Origin: JANXSF01 sp043755435
GTDB lineage: Bacteria > Acidobacteriota > Terriglobia > Bryobacterales > Bryobacteraceae
Assembly: GCA_043755435.1 (NCBI GenBank)
Contig: JAYUSZ010000091.1
Span: forward strand, 1 to 64,000
Length of the DNA stretch: 64,000 bases
Reading direction: 5' to 3'
Positions 53,989 through 63,634 of this stretch are shown here, piece by piece (within the stretch, counting starts at the first letter, position 1; each line of letters begins with the position of its first letter). The notes beneath the pieces were generated by a model, which was not told the origin of the DNA, made no database searches, and saw only the letters and a program-made list of their open reading frames with translations. Position numbers and translations under genes: made by a program.

Positions 53989-54522
53989 CTAGGGTTGGCT
54001 CAACTTGGCGAACAAAGTATTGAAGTCTACGCTGAGGTTGATTTCAGGCAGTTGACCCACTAAATCTTCGATTTCGCGAATGCCACGCGAATCAGCAGAA
54101 AATAGCTTTCGCGCTTCAGGGTCAACGATCCAAATGTGTTGGATACCGAAGCGGGAGTAGTCTGAAGTTTTCAACAGTGTGTCCGCCACACGGTCACCAG
54201 CAGATAGAATTTCAATGACCAAGTACGGTGGCCGCGTAAAGATTTCTTCGTGTTCAAAAGGCGTGCGAACAACGCAAACATCGGGGATCCGATACCTTTT
54301 CTCGCCAACAGTATTTTGAACGCGGACGCGCTGCTCTGTGATGACTCTGATTAAAAATCTATCTTCCAATGCTCCGAAAAGCATTGTAAGCAGCGCCTGT
54401 AGCCGGCTATGTGTATAAGTACCCACGGTACGCTCCACTAACTCCCCGTGAACGTATTCCCGATCAGGGTGATATGACGTGGAAAGATATTCTTCCAAAG
54501 CTACAAGTGTACTGGTCGCCAT
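53989..54522 (-). CDS. Uma2-family (DUF820) endonuclease-like protein
   Basis: The 177-residue product from the ATG ending at 54522 has the Uma2 restriction-endonuclease-like pattern: VALEEYLSTSYHPDREYVHG, YRIPDVCVVR, PPYLVIEILSAGD and FGIQHIWIVDPEARKL. The PD...EIL pair are the putative metal residues. Uma2 proteins are widespread in Acidobacteria and cyanobacteria and their function is unclear. It begins 19 bases after fmt, and a longer start inside fmt is less likely. Confidence 0.88.
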   Translation of the reverse strand: MATSTLVALEEYLSTSYHPDREYVHGELVERTVGTYTHSRLQALLTMLFGALEDRFLIRVITEQRVRVQNTVGEKRYRIPDVCVVRTPFEHEEIFTRPPYLVIEILSAGDRVADTLLKTSDYSRFGIQHIWIVDPEARKLFSADSRGIREIEDLVGQLPEINLSVDFNTLFAKLSQP

Positions 54523-54541
54523 GGTTTCATTATACTCCTCG

Positions 54542-55474
54542 CTAGCCGCCGAAGACTTCACCTGAAATTGGGCGCTGCCCGTTCACAAACGCATCAGAGG
54601 TTATCCGTTTGCGGCCTTCCTGCTGAAGCTCTGTCACGTCCAATAATGTGTCGTTTTTGCAGCTTACGAATATCCCTTTTCGAATGGCATGAATTTCTCC
54701 AGGAATACCTTTCATTGTCTCTTGCGCTGCATGAGCGGCCAGAATTTTCCAAGGTGTGCCTCTAAATGTTGTGTAAGCACCGGGCCAGGGATCAAAACCA
54801 CGAAGTCGATCCGCAATTTCCGCAGCAGTGCGATTGAAGTCGATTCGACCATCCTCCCTTTTCAGAATCGGCGCATAGGTTGCCTTCGAATGATCCTGAG
54901 GAATAGCATGTATAGTACCTGCTTCAAGCCCTTTGAGTGTTTCAATCAGCAGCTCCGCACCGAGCATGGAAAGCCTTTCGGCCAAGGTCGGAGAAGTATC
55001 GTCTGGCAGGATTGCGATCTCCGCTTTCAACAGCATATCCCCTGTATCCATGCCAGCATTGATGCGCATGGTTGTGACGCCTGTAGTGACTTCACTGTTT
55101 GCGATAGCCCATTGAATCGGCGCCGCACCCCGATATTTTGGCAACAACGAACCATGAACATTGATGATCCCGAGTCGTGCCAGATCGATGACCGCTTGTG
55201 GCAAAATTTGCCCGTAACCAACTACTACCATGGCAGGTACATTGAATTCCGCCAGCTTGGCAATTTCTTCGGGACGGCGAATCCGTTCCGGCTGCAACAC
55301 AGCAATACCATGCGCTATAGCGGCTTTCTTGACTGCGGATCGAGTAAGTTCCTGGCCTCGTCCGCTGGGCCGATCAGGCTGGGTATATACGGCTTTGACG
55401 TTGTGCCCGGCGGCAATCAGGGCTTCAAGAGTTGGTACAGCAAATTGCGGCGTTCCTAGAAAAACTAGGTCCAC
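54542..55474 (-). CDS. fmt: methionyl-tRNA formyltransferase
   Basis: This 310-residue enzyme formylates Met-tRNA(fMet). The N-terminal Rossmann start MDLVFLGTPQFAVPTLEALI, the formyl-THF and catalytic region INVHGSLLPKYRGAAPIQWA (Asn, His) and NAGMDTGDMLL (Asp) are all present, and the C-terminal OB domain begins near FRGTPWKILAA. It overlaps def by 10 bases, so the enzymes adding and removing the formyl group are coupled, the common arrangement. Confidence 0.98.
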   Translation of the reverse strand: MDLVFLGTPQFAVPTLEALIAAGHNVKAVYTQPDRPSGRGQELTRSAVKKAAIAHGIAVLQPERIRRPEEIAKLAEFNVPAMVVVGYGQILPQAVIDLARLGIINVHGSLLPKYRGAAPIQWAIANSEVTTGVTTMRINAGMDTGDMLLKAEIAILPDDTSPTLAERLSMLGAELLIETLKGLEAGTIHAIPQDHSKATYAPILKREDGRIDFNRTAAEIADRLRGFDPWPGAYTTFRGTPWKILAAHAAQETMKGIPGEIHAIRKGIFVSCKNDTLLDVTELQQEGRKRITSDAFVNGQRPISGEVFGG

Positions 55475-55977
55475 TCGCCCGCCTTCTGCAGTTTTTTGAT
55501 TTTGCGCTTAATCAGATCCCGCTTCAGTAAGCTTATGTGTTGAATGAAAAGCACACCATTCAAATGATCGATTTCATGTTGTATCGCGCGAGCCAGAAGC
55601 TCCTCACCGGTTACTTCAAAATGCTCACCTCGAACATCTTGAGCGCGAACCGTAGCCGTCAACGCGCGACGGACATCTTCGCGGAAACCAGGGATGGAAA
55701 GGCAACCCTCTTCCCCAACTTGCGTTCCATCCAGCTTGACGATTTCCGGGTTGATCAGAACTATCTTATCTTCAGGTTTGGCACCGGAGGAAACGTCAAT
55801 CACGGTGAGCCGCTTCGATACATTCACTTGTGGTGCGGCCAGCCCAACACCCTTGGCCGAGTACATGGTTTCGAACATATCGTCCACGAGTTTGCGGAGC
55901 TCGGAACCGAAATCAGTAATGGGCTCGGCCACCGTTTCAAGCACTGGATGCCCATATTTGGTGATCTCGAGTTTCAT
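55465..55977 (-). CDS. def: peptide deformylase
   Basis: The 170-residue metalloenzyme removes formyl groups from new proteins. The three motifs are GVGLAAPQV (I), EEGCLSIPG with metal Cys (II) and QHEIDHLNG with metal His pair and catalytic Glu (III). Its start overlaps the aroC stop by one base and its stop overlaps fmt, indicating one operon. Confidence 0.98.
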   Translation of the reverse strand: MKLEITKYGHPVLETVAEPITDFGSELRKLVDDMFETMYSAKGVGLAAPQVNVSKRLTVIDVSSGAKPEDKIVLINPEIVKLDGTQVGEEGCLSIPGFREDVRRALTATVRAQDVRGEHFEVTGEELLARAIQHEIDHLNGVLFIQHISLLKRDLIKRKIKKLQKAGEWT

Positions 55978-57149
55978 CAGTAGTCCTTCACTTGTTGCCG
56001 ATATCCATCGTAATTGCGGCGCGTTTCCAGAAGTGAATCGCCGCCGAACTTTTCAAGCATGGCTTGTGCCAGCACCATTGCCACCATCGCTTCCCCAATC
56101 ACACCGGCCGCCGGAGCAACGCAAATATCACTGCGTTCGTAGGCTGCCTTTTCAGGATCGCGAGTTTCCAGATCGACACTCTCCAGAGGACGACGCAAAG
56201 TGGAGATCGGTTTCAATAGACCGCGAACCAGAATGTCCTGCCCGTTGGTAATTCCGCCTTCCAAGCCACCAGCGCGATTTGCGCCGCGAAAAAACTCTCT
56301 ATTTTCCTTATTGTAGTGGATCGTATCCTGCACTTTGGAACCGAAAGCTTCCGAACCTTCCTGTGCAAATCCAACTTCCACACCCTTCACCGCCTGCATC
56401 GAAACAATGGCCTGAGCCAATCGTCCGTCAAGGCGAGTGTCCCAAGTAATATGCGAACCAAGGCCAATGGGAAGGCCATGGGCAACCACTTCAAAGATGC
56501 CGCCCACAGTATCACCAGTGCGGTAAGCTTCGTCCACAACTTCCTTCATGCGCGCTTCAGCGGCGGGATCAACACAGCCCAGCATTACTTCGTCCTTCAG
56601 ACTCAGAGCCACCAGTTCATCCCAGGTTGCACTACGGCCAAGGCGCTCCGGACCAACGGCGATCACATGGCTGAGTACTTCAATTCCGAACTCCGCCAGA
56701 AAAGCTTTGGCGATTGCCCCAACGGCCACGCGCATAGTGGTTTCCCGTGCTGAGGCGCGTTCCAGAATGTAGCGAGCATCGCGATAATTGTACTTAATTC
56801 CTCCAGCAAGATCGGCATGGCCAGGGCGTGGGCGCGTTACCGGCTTCGTATTGGTTTCGGAACCAATGTAATTTTCCACCGGCAGAATTTCCGTCCAATT
56901 CTTCCAGTCTTTATTCTGGACAATGATGGCGATGGGTGAGCCGATGGTTTGCGAATGGCGCACGCCAGCGACAAGTTCCGCCTGATCGGTTTCAATTTTC
57001 ATGCGGCCACCGCGGCCAAAGCCTTGCTGGCGACGCCACAATTCACGGTTTATTTTCTGGAGAGAGATCGGCACACCAGCGGGCAGACCAGTAACCGTAG
57101 CCACCAGGCATTCGCCGTGCGATTCCCCCGCTGTTTCGTAGCGGAACAT
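55977..57149 (-). CDS. aroC: chorismate synthase
   Basis: The 390-residue enzyme converts EPSP to chorismate with reduced flavin, the last shikimate step. Conserved sites include ETAGESHGECLVATVTGLPA, RRQQGFGRGGRM, RPGHADLAGGIKYNYRDARY ILERASARETT and the late ALESVDLETRDPE. It starts a run of seven minus-strand genes with overlaps or tiny gaps. The first part of the gene (from 57025) is duplicated at 60351-60525. Confidence 0.97.
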   Translation of the reverse strand: MFRYETAGESHGECLVATVTGLPAGVPISLQKINRELWRRQQGFGRGGRMKIETDQAELVAGVRHSQTIGSPIAIIVQNKDWKNWTEILPVENYIGSETNTKPVTRPRPGHADLAGGIKYNYRDARYILERASARETTMRVAVGAIAKAFLAEFGIEVLSHVIAVGPERLGRSATWDELVALSLKDEVMLGCVDPAAEARMKEVVDEAYRTGDTVGGIFEVVAHGLPIGLGSHITWDTRLDGRLAQAIVSMQAVKGVEVGFAQEGSEAFGSKVQDTIHYNKENREFFRGANRAGGLEGGITNGQDILVRGLLKPISTLRRPLESVDLETRDPEKAAYERSDICVAPAAGVIGEAMVAMVLAQAMLEKFGGDSLLETRRNYDGYRQQVKDY

Positions 57150-57199
57150 TATAGGGATGTTTCTATTGTAGGGGATTGGGGGAAGCGGGACAAATTTGA
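57025..57199. repeat. 175-bp duplicated aroC 5' end, original
   Basis: Covers the first 125 bases of aroC and 50 bases upstream. It matches 60351-60525 in the same orientation over 175 bases with no gaps and about a dozen mismatches by eye. Confidence 0.9.
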
Positions 57200-57404
57200 G
57201 TGGGCAGGAGAGGATTTACTATTCAATAAATTGGTTTGGCACTACAGTTGAGCATGACAATTCAAGATGTTAAAAATATCGGGGCAAAACCGTTGAAAAA
57301 GTGCTTACAAATGTGCAGATGTTCGGCAGAACGCTTTGAGAGATAGTAGTATATACTTCAGTACGGTCATTTGTAACCTACATAGCCCAGTCGAGGTAAC
57401 TAAA

Positions 57405-60335
57405 GTGCATTTGCATCTAAACAAGATCAGCCCCATTAGCTTTTTCGGTGCCGCAATTTTGCTAATGTGCATGTTCGCAGACGCTCAGAGCGCAACTGTA
57501 AACATTGATTCAGTCGACCCTCCCTTCATGGTCGTTGGGCAGCCGACAACATTGACTCTAAAGGGAAGAGGATTTAATCGCCAAACCTTTCCATTCTTAA
57601 ATTTTTACTTTGAGGGCACATACAAAGGTAATTACGGAAATCCAATAAGTTTTGTAAGCGAAACTGAAGTCAAATGGCGTCTCCCAGGAACGGGTGTTTC
57701 TAATCCCAATTGGACCGCAACTATCTCAGTGTCTAATGGGATCGAAAAATCGAACGAAATTCCAATAACCTTGCTTCCTTCACCTCCAACTCCGCAATTT
57801 ATTGTGAACACAATTGCCGGAGGTGGTGTGTTGAACGGCATTCCGGCGCTTTCAATGTCCTTCGCTCAATTCGGCATTAATACAGGTCCACAGTACAGTG
57901 TCACGTTTGGTGGCACATTTGATATGGCCCTGGGGAGCAGCGGAGACATATTCGTAGGAGGTTATGCAGCCGTTTACAAAATCAACTCGCGCGGCATAGT
58001 CGACACGATTGCCGGTATTGGGGTGCCTGGATATTCTGGAGATGGTGGTAAAGCTTTAGATGCGAGAATGAACTCAATACAGGGCGTTGCTATTGATGAT
58101 TCACAGAATATTTACTTTTCCGATACTTTCAATAATCGAATACGAAGGGTGGACGCGAAATCTGGCATGGTAGCTACCTTGGCTGGAGATGGCAACTTCG
58201 AGCTTCCCCGTGTCGGGATTTCCAAATACTTAGCGACTTCGTTGTCTCTGATCAATCCCGCTAAGTTATTTTTAGATAAACGTAATAACCTGTTCGTGAG
58301 TGAGGCATTCCGAATTAGTAGAGTGGATCTAACCACTGGGAAGATCACGAAAGTTGCAGGTTCGGATGATTTGAGTCAAACCGATCCAGGCGACAACGGC
58401 CCCGCACTAAAGGCAAGGATCTTGCCAGGGCAGCTCGCGGTTGATTCCGGCGGCAATGTATTTATTCTTGATGGCTACGGACTGAGACGTATTGACGCGA
58501 ATACAGGGATTATCGCCAAGGCGTGGGATGCCACATTGGGAAGCCCGACAGGCATCGCAATTGATAGTTCTGACAATTTGTACGTGTGTTATGGCAACCC
58601 AACTGGAAGTACGATTGCGATACGAAAGACCAGCCTGTCCGTCAACGGGGGTAGCTCCACCATCGTGCAGTTTCCTCGTCCAACAACCGGCGGCCCGGTT
58701 CGTATTGTGGTTGGGAATTCGGGCGACTTCTACTTTTGGAATGCCCTACAAGATCCCATTTTCCGTCTTACGTCTGGATCGAGCACGCCCACACGTTTCG
58801 CGGGCGGAATGGCGGCTGGGGACGGTGGATTAGCGACGTCCGGACAATTGTCAGCACCGCAATATATAGCCACCGACCCTAAGGGCAATATTTTTGTATC
58901 TGATAGGGTACATAAAAGAGTTAGACAGATCGCAGCGGAAACAGGAGTAATCGCATCTATTGTCGGCACTGGAGTGACGGGGAGCGACGGGGATGGAGGC
59001 CCGGCTTCACGGGCTACACTCGCGGGTCCTCGGGGGCTGGCGACTGATGCTATTGGTGACCTTTACATTGCGGATGGGCTTCGTGTCAGAAAGGTTTCGA
59101 TGTCTACCGGGTTAATTACAACCGTGGCAGGAAGTGGAACTGGTGGTTTGGATGGTGATGGTGGACCTGCTACCCAAGCAGGCATTCAAGCACAGGATAT
59201 TGCGATAGACAAAACCGGCAACATCTTTATCGAAGCCGATCCGTTTTTCTTTTCATCTGATCGATTTGAAGAGGTGCCCATCTCTTCCGGCTCCAGAAAC
59301 ACGATGCGTAAAATCGACGCGAAAACCGGAGTGATCAACACTGTTGATTGGTTTGATCTTGCGACACTCAGAAGCATTGATAGCAGCGGAGCAGTATATC
59401 GTCGCTTCGGAGCTGGCGTGACACAGACTTCTGGTGGTAGCGTCCCGATTGCTCTCCAACTAATAGGCCAAAGTGGTGGGTACGATGGAGACGGTAGCCT
59501 CGCGATGTTATCTCGATTCGGCTGTGTTGGCACGGTTGTGGTGGATAGCCGGGACAGAATACATGTGGCGGATTGGTGCAACAACCGAATCCGTACACTC
59601 GCTAGGTCATCGGCACCCAGCCCGATTGTTAACTCGGCTACAGCTTCTTTCGGGCCTATCGTTCCTGGTGAAATAGTGTCCATCTATTTGAAGGGAATTG
59701 GGCCGTCGGTGCCAATTCAGGGTGAGCTTGATGAAAAGGGACTCTTACCATTGACGCTTTGAGGGATTTCCGTGTATTTCGGGGGCGGTCTTTTAGGTTT
59801 TTTCTCCGGTAAAGCCCCGCTCACCTTCGTATCGGCAGATCAGATTAACGCCATAGTCCCTTACTCAGTAGCAGGCAACCCTACCGTACCGTTTTCGATT
59901 GACGGCGACAACGGCTACTTTGGCTTTGGAGTTGTTCCTGTTGCGAGGACATCGGTGGGGATCTTCACGCAGAGTGGAAGTGGGAAAGGAGCCGCAATCG
60001 TGTTGAATCAAAATGGTACGACTAACAGTGGGGGAAATCCTGCCCCACGAGGGTCAATAGTTACTTTCTATGCCAGTGGGTATGGTCAAACTGATCCAGC
60101 AGGGGTAGATGGTAAGCCCGCTTGTGCCCCTTTGCCTAAGCCCCTTGCGTCGTCTTCTGTTACCATCGGTGGGATCAACGCTGAAGTGCTCTATGCAGGC
60201 GCTGCGCCCGGAATGATCGGGGTCATGCAGGTAAATGCCCGTATACCCCTTAATGTTGTGCCCGGGAACGCCATATCAATTTTCTTAACAGTCGGTAGCA
60301 CCAGCCAGCAAGGCGTTACAATTGCTGTCAATTGA
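57405..60335 (+). pseudogene. NHL-repeat protein with TIGR03437 C-terminal domain, interrupted by TGA
   Basis: A GTG at 57405 (GAGG 8 bases before) opens a signal peptide (SFFGAAILLMCMFADAQ), an IPT-like domain, then several NHL-type repeats (YSGDGGKALDARMNSIQGVA, SDGDGGPASRATLAGPRGLA, GLDGDGGPATQAG). At 59760-59762 a TGA ends the first part after SVPIQGELDEKGLLPLTL. The same frame then continues GISVYFGGG, FVSADQINAIVPYSV and ASGYGQTDPAG to 60335, the Solibacter-type TIGR03437 domain. The normal codon there would be GGA, so one base makes the stop. It is either a pseudogene or a sequencing slip; the two parts total about 976 residues. Confidence 0.85.
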
Positions 60336-60350
60336 GCCAATAATCCTAGG

Positions 60351-60525
60351 TGCTGGCTGCGCCACAATTCATGGTTTATTTTCTGGAGAGAGATCGGCAC
60401 ACCAGCGGGCAGGCCAGTGACCGTAGCCACCAAGCATTCGCCGTGCGATTCCCCCGCTGTTTCGTAGCGGAACATTATAGGGATGCTTTTATTGTAGGGG
60501 ATTGTGGGGAAGGGGACAAATTTGA
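60351..60525. repeat. 175-bp duplicated aroC 5' end, copy
   Basis: On the minus strand it reads MFRYETAGESHGECLVATVT and LPAGVPISLQKINHELWR, then leaves homology. This is the first 42 codons of aroC plus upstream, truncated and non-functional. A third short match (GGATTGCGGAGAAGCGGGAC region) lies at about 61315-61338. Confidence 0.9.
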
Positions 60526-60683
60526 AAACTGGAATTACGGAGATGAATATTCAATGGCTTGATAACAAATCGGTAGGAGTTGTTGTAATAGGCTTTTTGA
60601 TAGACTTGCAGTCAACATGACTGGCGGTAAATGATTTACCATCAGGAAAACACGAAATAGTTTCGTCTTTCGGTTCGAACAAA
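60526..60683. other. short non-coding link
   Basis: Between the aroC copy and the DUF5677 fragment nothing is recognised. An upstream in-frame TGA bounds the fragment's reading frame. Confidence 0.3.
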
Positions 60684-61292
60684 TTGCTCCGCGCCCTTTA
60701 CGAGAGAACAGTGACTACACAATATCTGATGAAGAACCCGGCCGAAATTGCACGCTTCAAGGACTACACTCATGTTCACATGAACAAATTTCTAATCGAG
60801 GCTGATACCCATGGCATGGGTAAAGAGCTTTCTGCGGAGCGACGAGTTGAGATTACCAACAACTTTAGTCAGGTGAAAGAGAAATTTGCTGAAGTTGTGT
60901 GCAAGTGCTGCAACAAGACTCGGACCCAAGGCTCGTGGACAAGAATGTCAATTGAGGCGCAAGCTCGCGCGATCAGCGACGAGTTAAGGTCAATATATTC
61001 AATAGCTTACCTGGAGCCCACGTTCTTAATGCATTCTACTGATTGGGGCTTAAATATTATCAGTGATCTTACGAGTGGCAAGGTGGAACTACTAAACGAT
61101 GAAACTGAAGCTAATCACGCTGCTCGAGCTGTGGTCCTGGCTTGTAAGTTGATGGGTCACTTAGCGCAAGGTATAGATGACTATTACAAGTTGAATGCAA
61201 CGGATTGTTGTACAAGGATCACAGACGGTGTGAATTTGGTCACGAAGGAACTTCTAGTTGTAGACTCAGCAAACGACGCAACGCTTCCTTGA
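60684..61292 (+). CDS. DUF5677-like protein, N-terminally truncated
   Basis: The frame starts at TTG and gives 202 residues: LLRALYERTVTTQYLMKNPA, then EIARFKDYTHVHMNKFLIEA and YLEPTFLMHSTDWGLNIIS. The first motif belongs some 60-100 residues into DUF5677 proteins, and no ATG lies upstream before a stop, so the N-terminus seems lost. DUF5677 proteins are uncharacterised, helical and often island-borne. It may be a remnant next to the aroC duplication. Confidence 0.55.
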   Translation: MLRALYERTVTTQYLMKNPAEIARFKDYTHVHMNKFLIEADTHGMGKELSAERRVEITNNFSQVKEKFAEVVCKCCNKTRTQGSWTRMSIEAQARAISDELRSIYSIAYLEPTFLMHSTDWGLNIISDLTSGKVELLNDETEANHAARAVVLACKLMGHLAQGIDDYYKLNATDCCTRITDGVNLVTKELLVVDSANDATLP

Positions 61293-61338
61293 TCCTTTAG
61301 CTACTTTTCGAAGAGGATTGCGGAGAAGCGGGACAAAT

Positions 61339-61548
61339 TTATGGGGATTCGCGGGCTTCCTCGATGGCGGCTTCCACCTGTTTTACTATTTTCGGATGCA
61401 GTGTTGATCCACCATGAAAAGGGACAACCACCCTGATGGATCTCAATCCGTAAATTCGATGACTGCCTTTTGAACGAAGGCGGTTGAACCCGGCCGCCAG
61501 TAGCAGGGACTCTGCTTCTCCAGCGTTCCACCTTGGCAGTTTAGGCAT
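61339..61548 (-). CDS. hicA: HicA-type mRNA interferase toxin
   Basis: This 69-residue dsRNA-binding-like toxin has LPRWNAGEAESLLLAAGF, the KGSHRIYG active-site His and the VVVPFHGGSTLHPKIVKQVE closing segment. HicA cleaves mRNA. It is coded after hicB with an 8-base overlap. The sequence looks intact. Confidence 0.94.
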   Translation of the reverse strand: MPKLPRWNAGEAESLLLAAGFNRLRSKGSHRIYGLRSIRVVVPFHGGSTLHPKIVKQVEAAIEEARESP

Positions 61549-61762
61549 GAACTTCTAGGGAAGTTGTGAATATTTCCTGGCTAAACGCGCGTGAGCGTTC
61601 CTCTTCCGTCAGCGTCTCCAAGTAGAGTTCAATCGCTTCACGGATGTTTGCTGTGGCTTCTTCTATGGTTTGACCTTGGGACTGACACCCTTTCAATTCA
61701 GGGCACCAAGCATAGAATCCATCCTCATCTTTTTCGATAACGACGCTCGCCTTGCGGATCAT
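61541..61762 (-). CDS. hicB: HicB-type antitoxin
   Basis: The 73-residue protein has the HicB partial RNase H-like core: SVVIEKDEDGFYAWCPELKG, CQSQGQTIEEATANIREAIE and LYLETL. The C-terminal DNA-binding part is absent, as in short HicBs. It blocks HicA. Antitoxin-first order is the less common hicBA layout. Confidence 0.93.
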   Translation of the reverse strand: MIRKASVVIEKDEDGFYAWCPELKGCQSQGQTIEEATANIREAIELYLETLTEEERSRAFSQEIFTTSLEVHA

Positions 61763-61879
61763 GATTTATTGTAGCGGGTTGCTCTGGCGCTGGGTCAATT
61801 GCTACCAATAGTTTCTAGGTCGAATCGGCGAGGGTTAGTTAGACAGGTTCTAATTTTTGAAAAGGACCTATGTGAGAAA

Positions 61880-62764
61880 ATGGGGGCAGAAGTGAAGTCA
61901 CCGAAGCCCCCGAGGCAACATCCCGAACGCCCGATTATTGAGATGCTACTTTCGGAGTACGAGAATGGCACATGGAAAGGCGCGTCACTAGAGTGGCTTG
62001 AGGATAAGGAGAGAAATGCCGTCGAGGTTGTCGCGACGAAAGGCCACGGCGAAACCGTAGCGCTTGAGCATACTCTAATAGAGAAGTTCGTTGGTGAGAA
62101 AGACGATAATCAAAGCCTTATGTGCGCCTTTGCGAGGATTGACAAGAATCCGGATCTCGTTTTACCGCAGCGCGACCTCGAGGTAGTTATAGAAGTCGGG
62201 GCGTTGCAGAAAGGATACGACTGGAATGCGATTGGAGAGGAACTTCTTGTCTGGCTGAAAGCAAATCACGAAGCCGCACCATATGGCAATTCAAAGCACA
62301 TTGCAAGGCTAGGTGGAAAATCGAAGAAAGAGCCGCTATCGTTGACAATCTCCCTTCACTGCAGAAAAACTCCCGGCATAGAGGGTTCCTGCCTGTTGTT
62401 ACGAGACAGTGTACCCCAAACGCTGGATAAGGTCATAGAAAAGGCTTTGAAGAACAAGATTCCAAAGCTACTGAGGACGGAAGCCGACAAACACATACTC
62501 CTGCTTGAACGCGATCAGGTTTCTAACGGGAGTGGCAAAATTGATCTGGAGTTACAGAAGCAACTTCCTTGCCTGTCATCGAAATTACAGCTACCGCCTG
62601 AATCAAGCGGGCCTTTTGAGAATTTGGAGATTTGGCATGCGAACACGTCACTGCGTGATTCGTATCAGTGGGTCTACTTCAATCAATACCGATCGGGTCG
62701 GATACTGGAAGCGCTCACATTTCATAAGGGAATCTTACAGCAACGAAACCCACATCTTCGTTAA
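61880..62764 (+). CDS. hypothetical protein
   Basis: The likely start is the ATG at 61880 (MGAEVKSPKPPRQHPERPII), giving 294 residues; an upstream start at 61799 adds 27 residues of poor quality. Conserved-looking blocks are WLEDKERNAVEVVATKGHGE TVALEHTLIEKFVG (a helix with His that could be a nuclease-like core), VVIEVGALQKGYDWNAIGEE and WHANTSLRDSYQWVYFNQY. I recognise no named family. It sits between two toxin-antitoxin-type loci and ends against the convergent XRE gene with a 4-base overlap. Confidence 0.65.
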   Translation: MGAEVKSPKPPRQHPERPIIEMLLSEYENGTWKGASLEWLEDKERNAVEVVATKGHGETVALEHTLIEKFVGEKDDNQSLMCAFARIDKNPDLVLPQRDLEVVIEVGALQKGYDWNAIGEELLVWLKANHEAAPYGNSKHIARLGGKSKKEPLSLTISLHCRKTPGIEGSCLLLRDSVPQTLDKVIEKALKNKIPKLLRTEADKHILLLERDQVSNGSGKIDLELQKQLPCLSSKLQLPPESSGPFENLEIWHANTSLRDSYQWVYFNQYRSGRILEALTFHKGILQQRNPHLR

Positions 62765-63063
62765 TAAAATGTACAATCGAACTTCCTTGACTTGATCCTA
62801 AGCTCAACGCGAAGTCCGGCGGCCGCTAACATATCAAAGAGCGTCCCGACGGAAAAGTTCTCGATGTGGCCCCTCAACAAATCAGTAATTTGGGCTGCAG
62901 GGACACCCATGAGGGAAGCCGCTTTGCGCTTCGTTAATCCACACTCTTCAATGTAGTTTTGCAGCGCGATCATGATTTCGGCCCGCACGCGAAGATTCTC
63001 GGCTTCAGCCGGAGCGAAACCACAATCAATGAAGACGCTGCTGTTACCTTTCGTCTTGCGCAT
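62761..63063 (-). CDS. XRE-family helix-turn-helix regulator (HigA-like)
   Basis: The 100-residue protein from the ATG ending at 63063 shows SSVFIDCGFAPAEAENLRVR, then a helix-turn-helix GLTKRKAASLMGVPAAQITD LLRG and an AAAGLRVELRI end. This matches HTH_37-type antitoxins that pair with HigB/RelE-like toxins, but no toxin gene is beside it. The upstream Uma2 gene overlaps by 20 bases, so the two may be cotranscribed. Confidence 0.82.
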   Translation of the reverse strand: MRKTKGNSSVFIDCGFAPAEAENLRVRAEIMIALQNYIEECGLTKRKAASLMGVPAAQITDLLRGHIENFSVGTLFDMLAAAGLRVELRIKSRKFDCTFY

Positions 63064-63634
63064 TATCGTCAGGAAACTCAATTCCCGCATAGATTTCAGC
63101 CGCAGGAATCTCAATTTCCAAGGATCTAATCTTGATTATCGAATTCAGTCCTTCATACTTCCGCAGGATCCACTGAACCTCTGACTCTTTGTAGAACACT
63201 TCAATCATTGGCTGGTCTTGCGCGACCAAAACGTACTCTGTAAAGGAGGGTAGGCGGGAATAGAGAGCGAATTTTCCGCCGTGATCGAAATCCGACGTTG
63301 TGGGCGATAAAATTTCGACGATCACCTTTGGGTTCGTTATAGCATTCGCTGATTCTGCGCTGTATTGGAATTTGCCACAAATAACAGCAAGGTCAGGGTA
63401 GACGTAGTTGCTGGCAGTGGTCTGCACGCGAGGGGCTCCGGCTACGAAGCAAGGGCCGCCTTTTAAGCGTGCGACAAGACAGTGTGTGACATTCGCGAGA
63501 ACGACTGAGTGCTGTGGAGTTGCCGCAACCATGGGAAAAAGTTCCCCGTTGTGGTATTCCAAGGGACACTCCGATGCGTCATCCATGGCGAAGTATTCTT
63601 CGACTGTCAATTTGCCAGCGAGTTGTGCGCCCAT
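63044..63634 (-). CDS. Uma2-family (DUF820) endonuclease-like protein
   Basis: From the ATG ending at 63634 the product is 196 residues: KLTVEEYFAMDDASECPLEY, NGELFPMVAATPQHSVVLAN, YVYPDLAVICG and PKVIVEILSPTTSDFDHGGK with the PD...EIL metal pair. An AGGAGG lies immediately before this ATG, too close to be ideal; the ATG ending at 63670 is an alternative. It belongs to the same family as the gene at 53989-54522 but is not a close copy. Confidence 0.85.
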   Translation of the reverse strand: MGAQLAGKLTVEEYFAMDDASECPLEYHNGELFPMVAATPQHSVVLANVTHCLVARLKGGPCFVAGAPRVQTTASNYVYPDLAVICGKFQYSAESANAITNPKVIVEILSPTTSDFDHGGKFALYSRLPSFTEYVLVAQDQPMIEVFYKESEVQWILRKYEGLNSIIKIRSLEIEIPAAEIYAGIEFPDDNAQDER

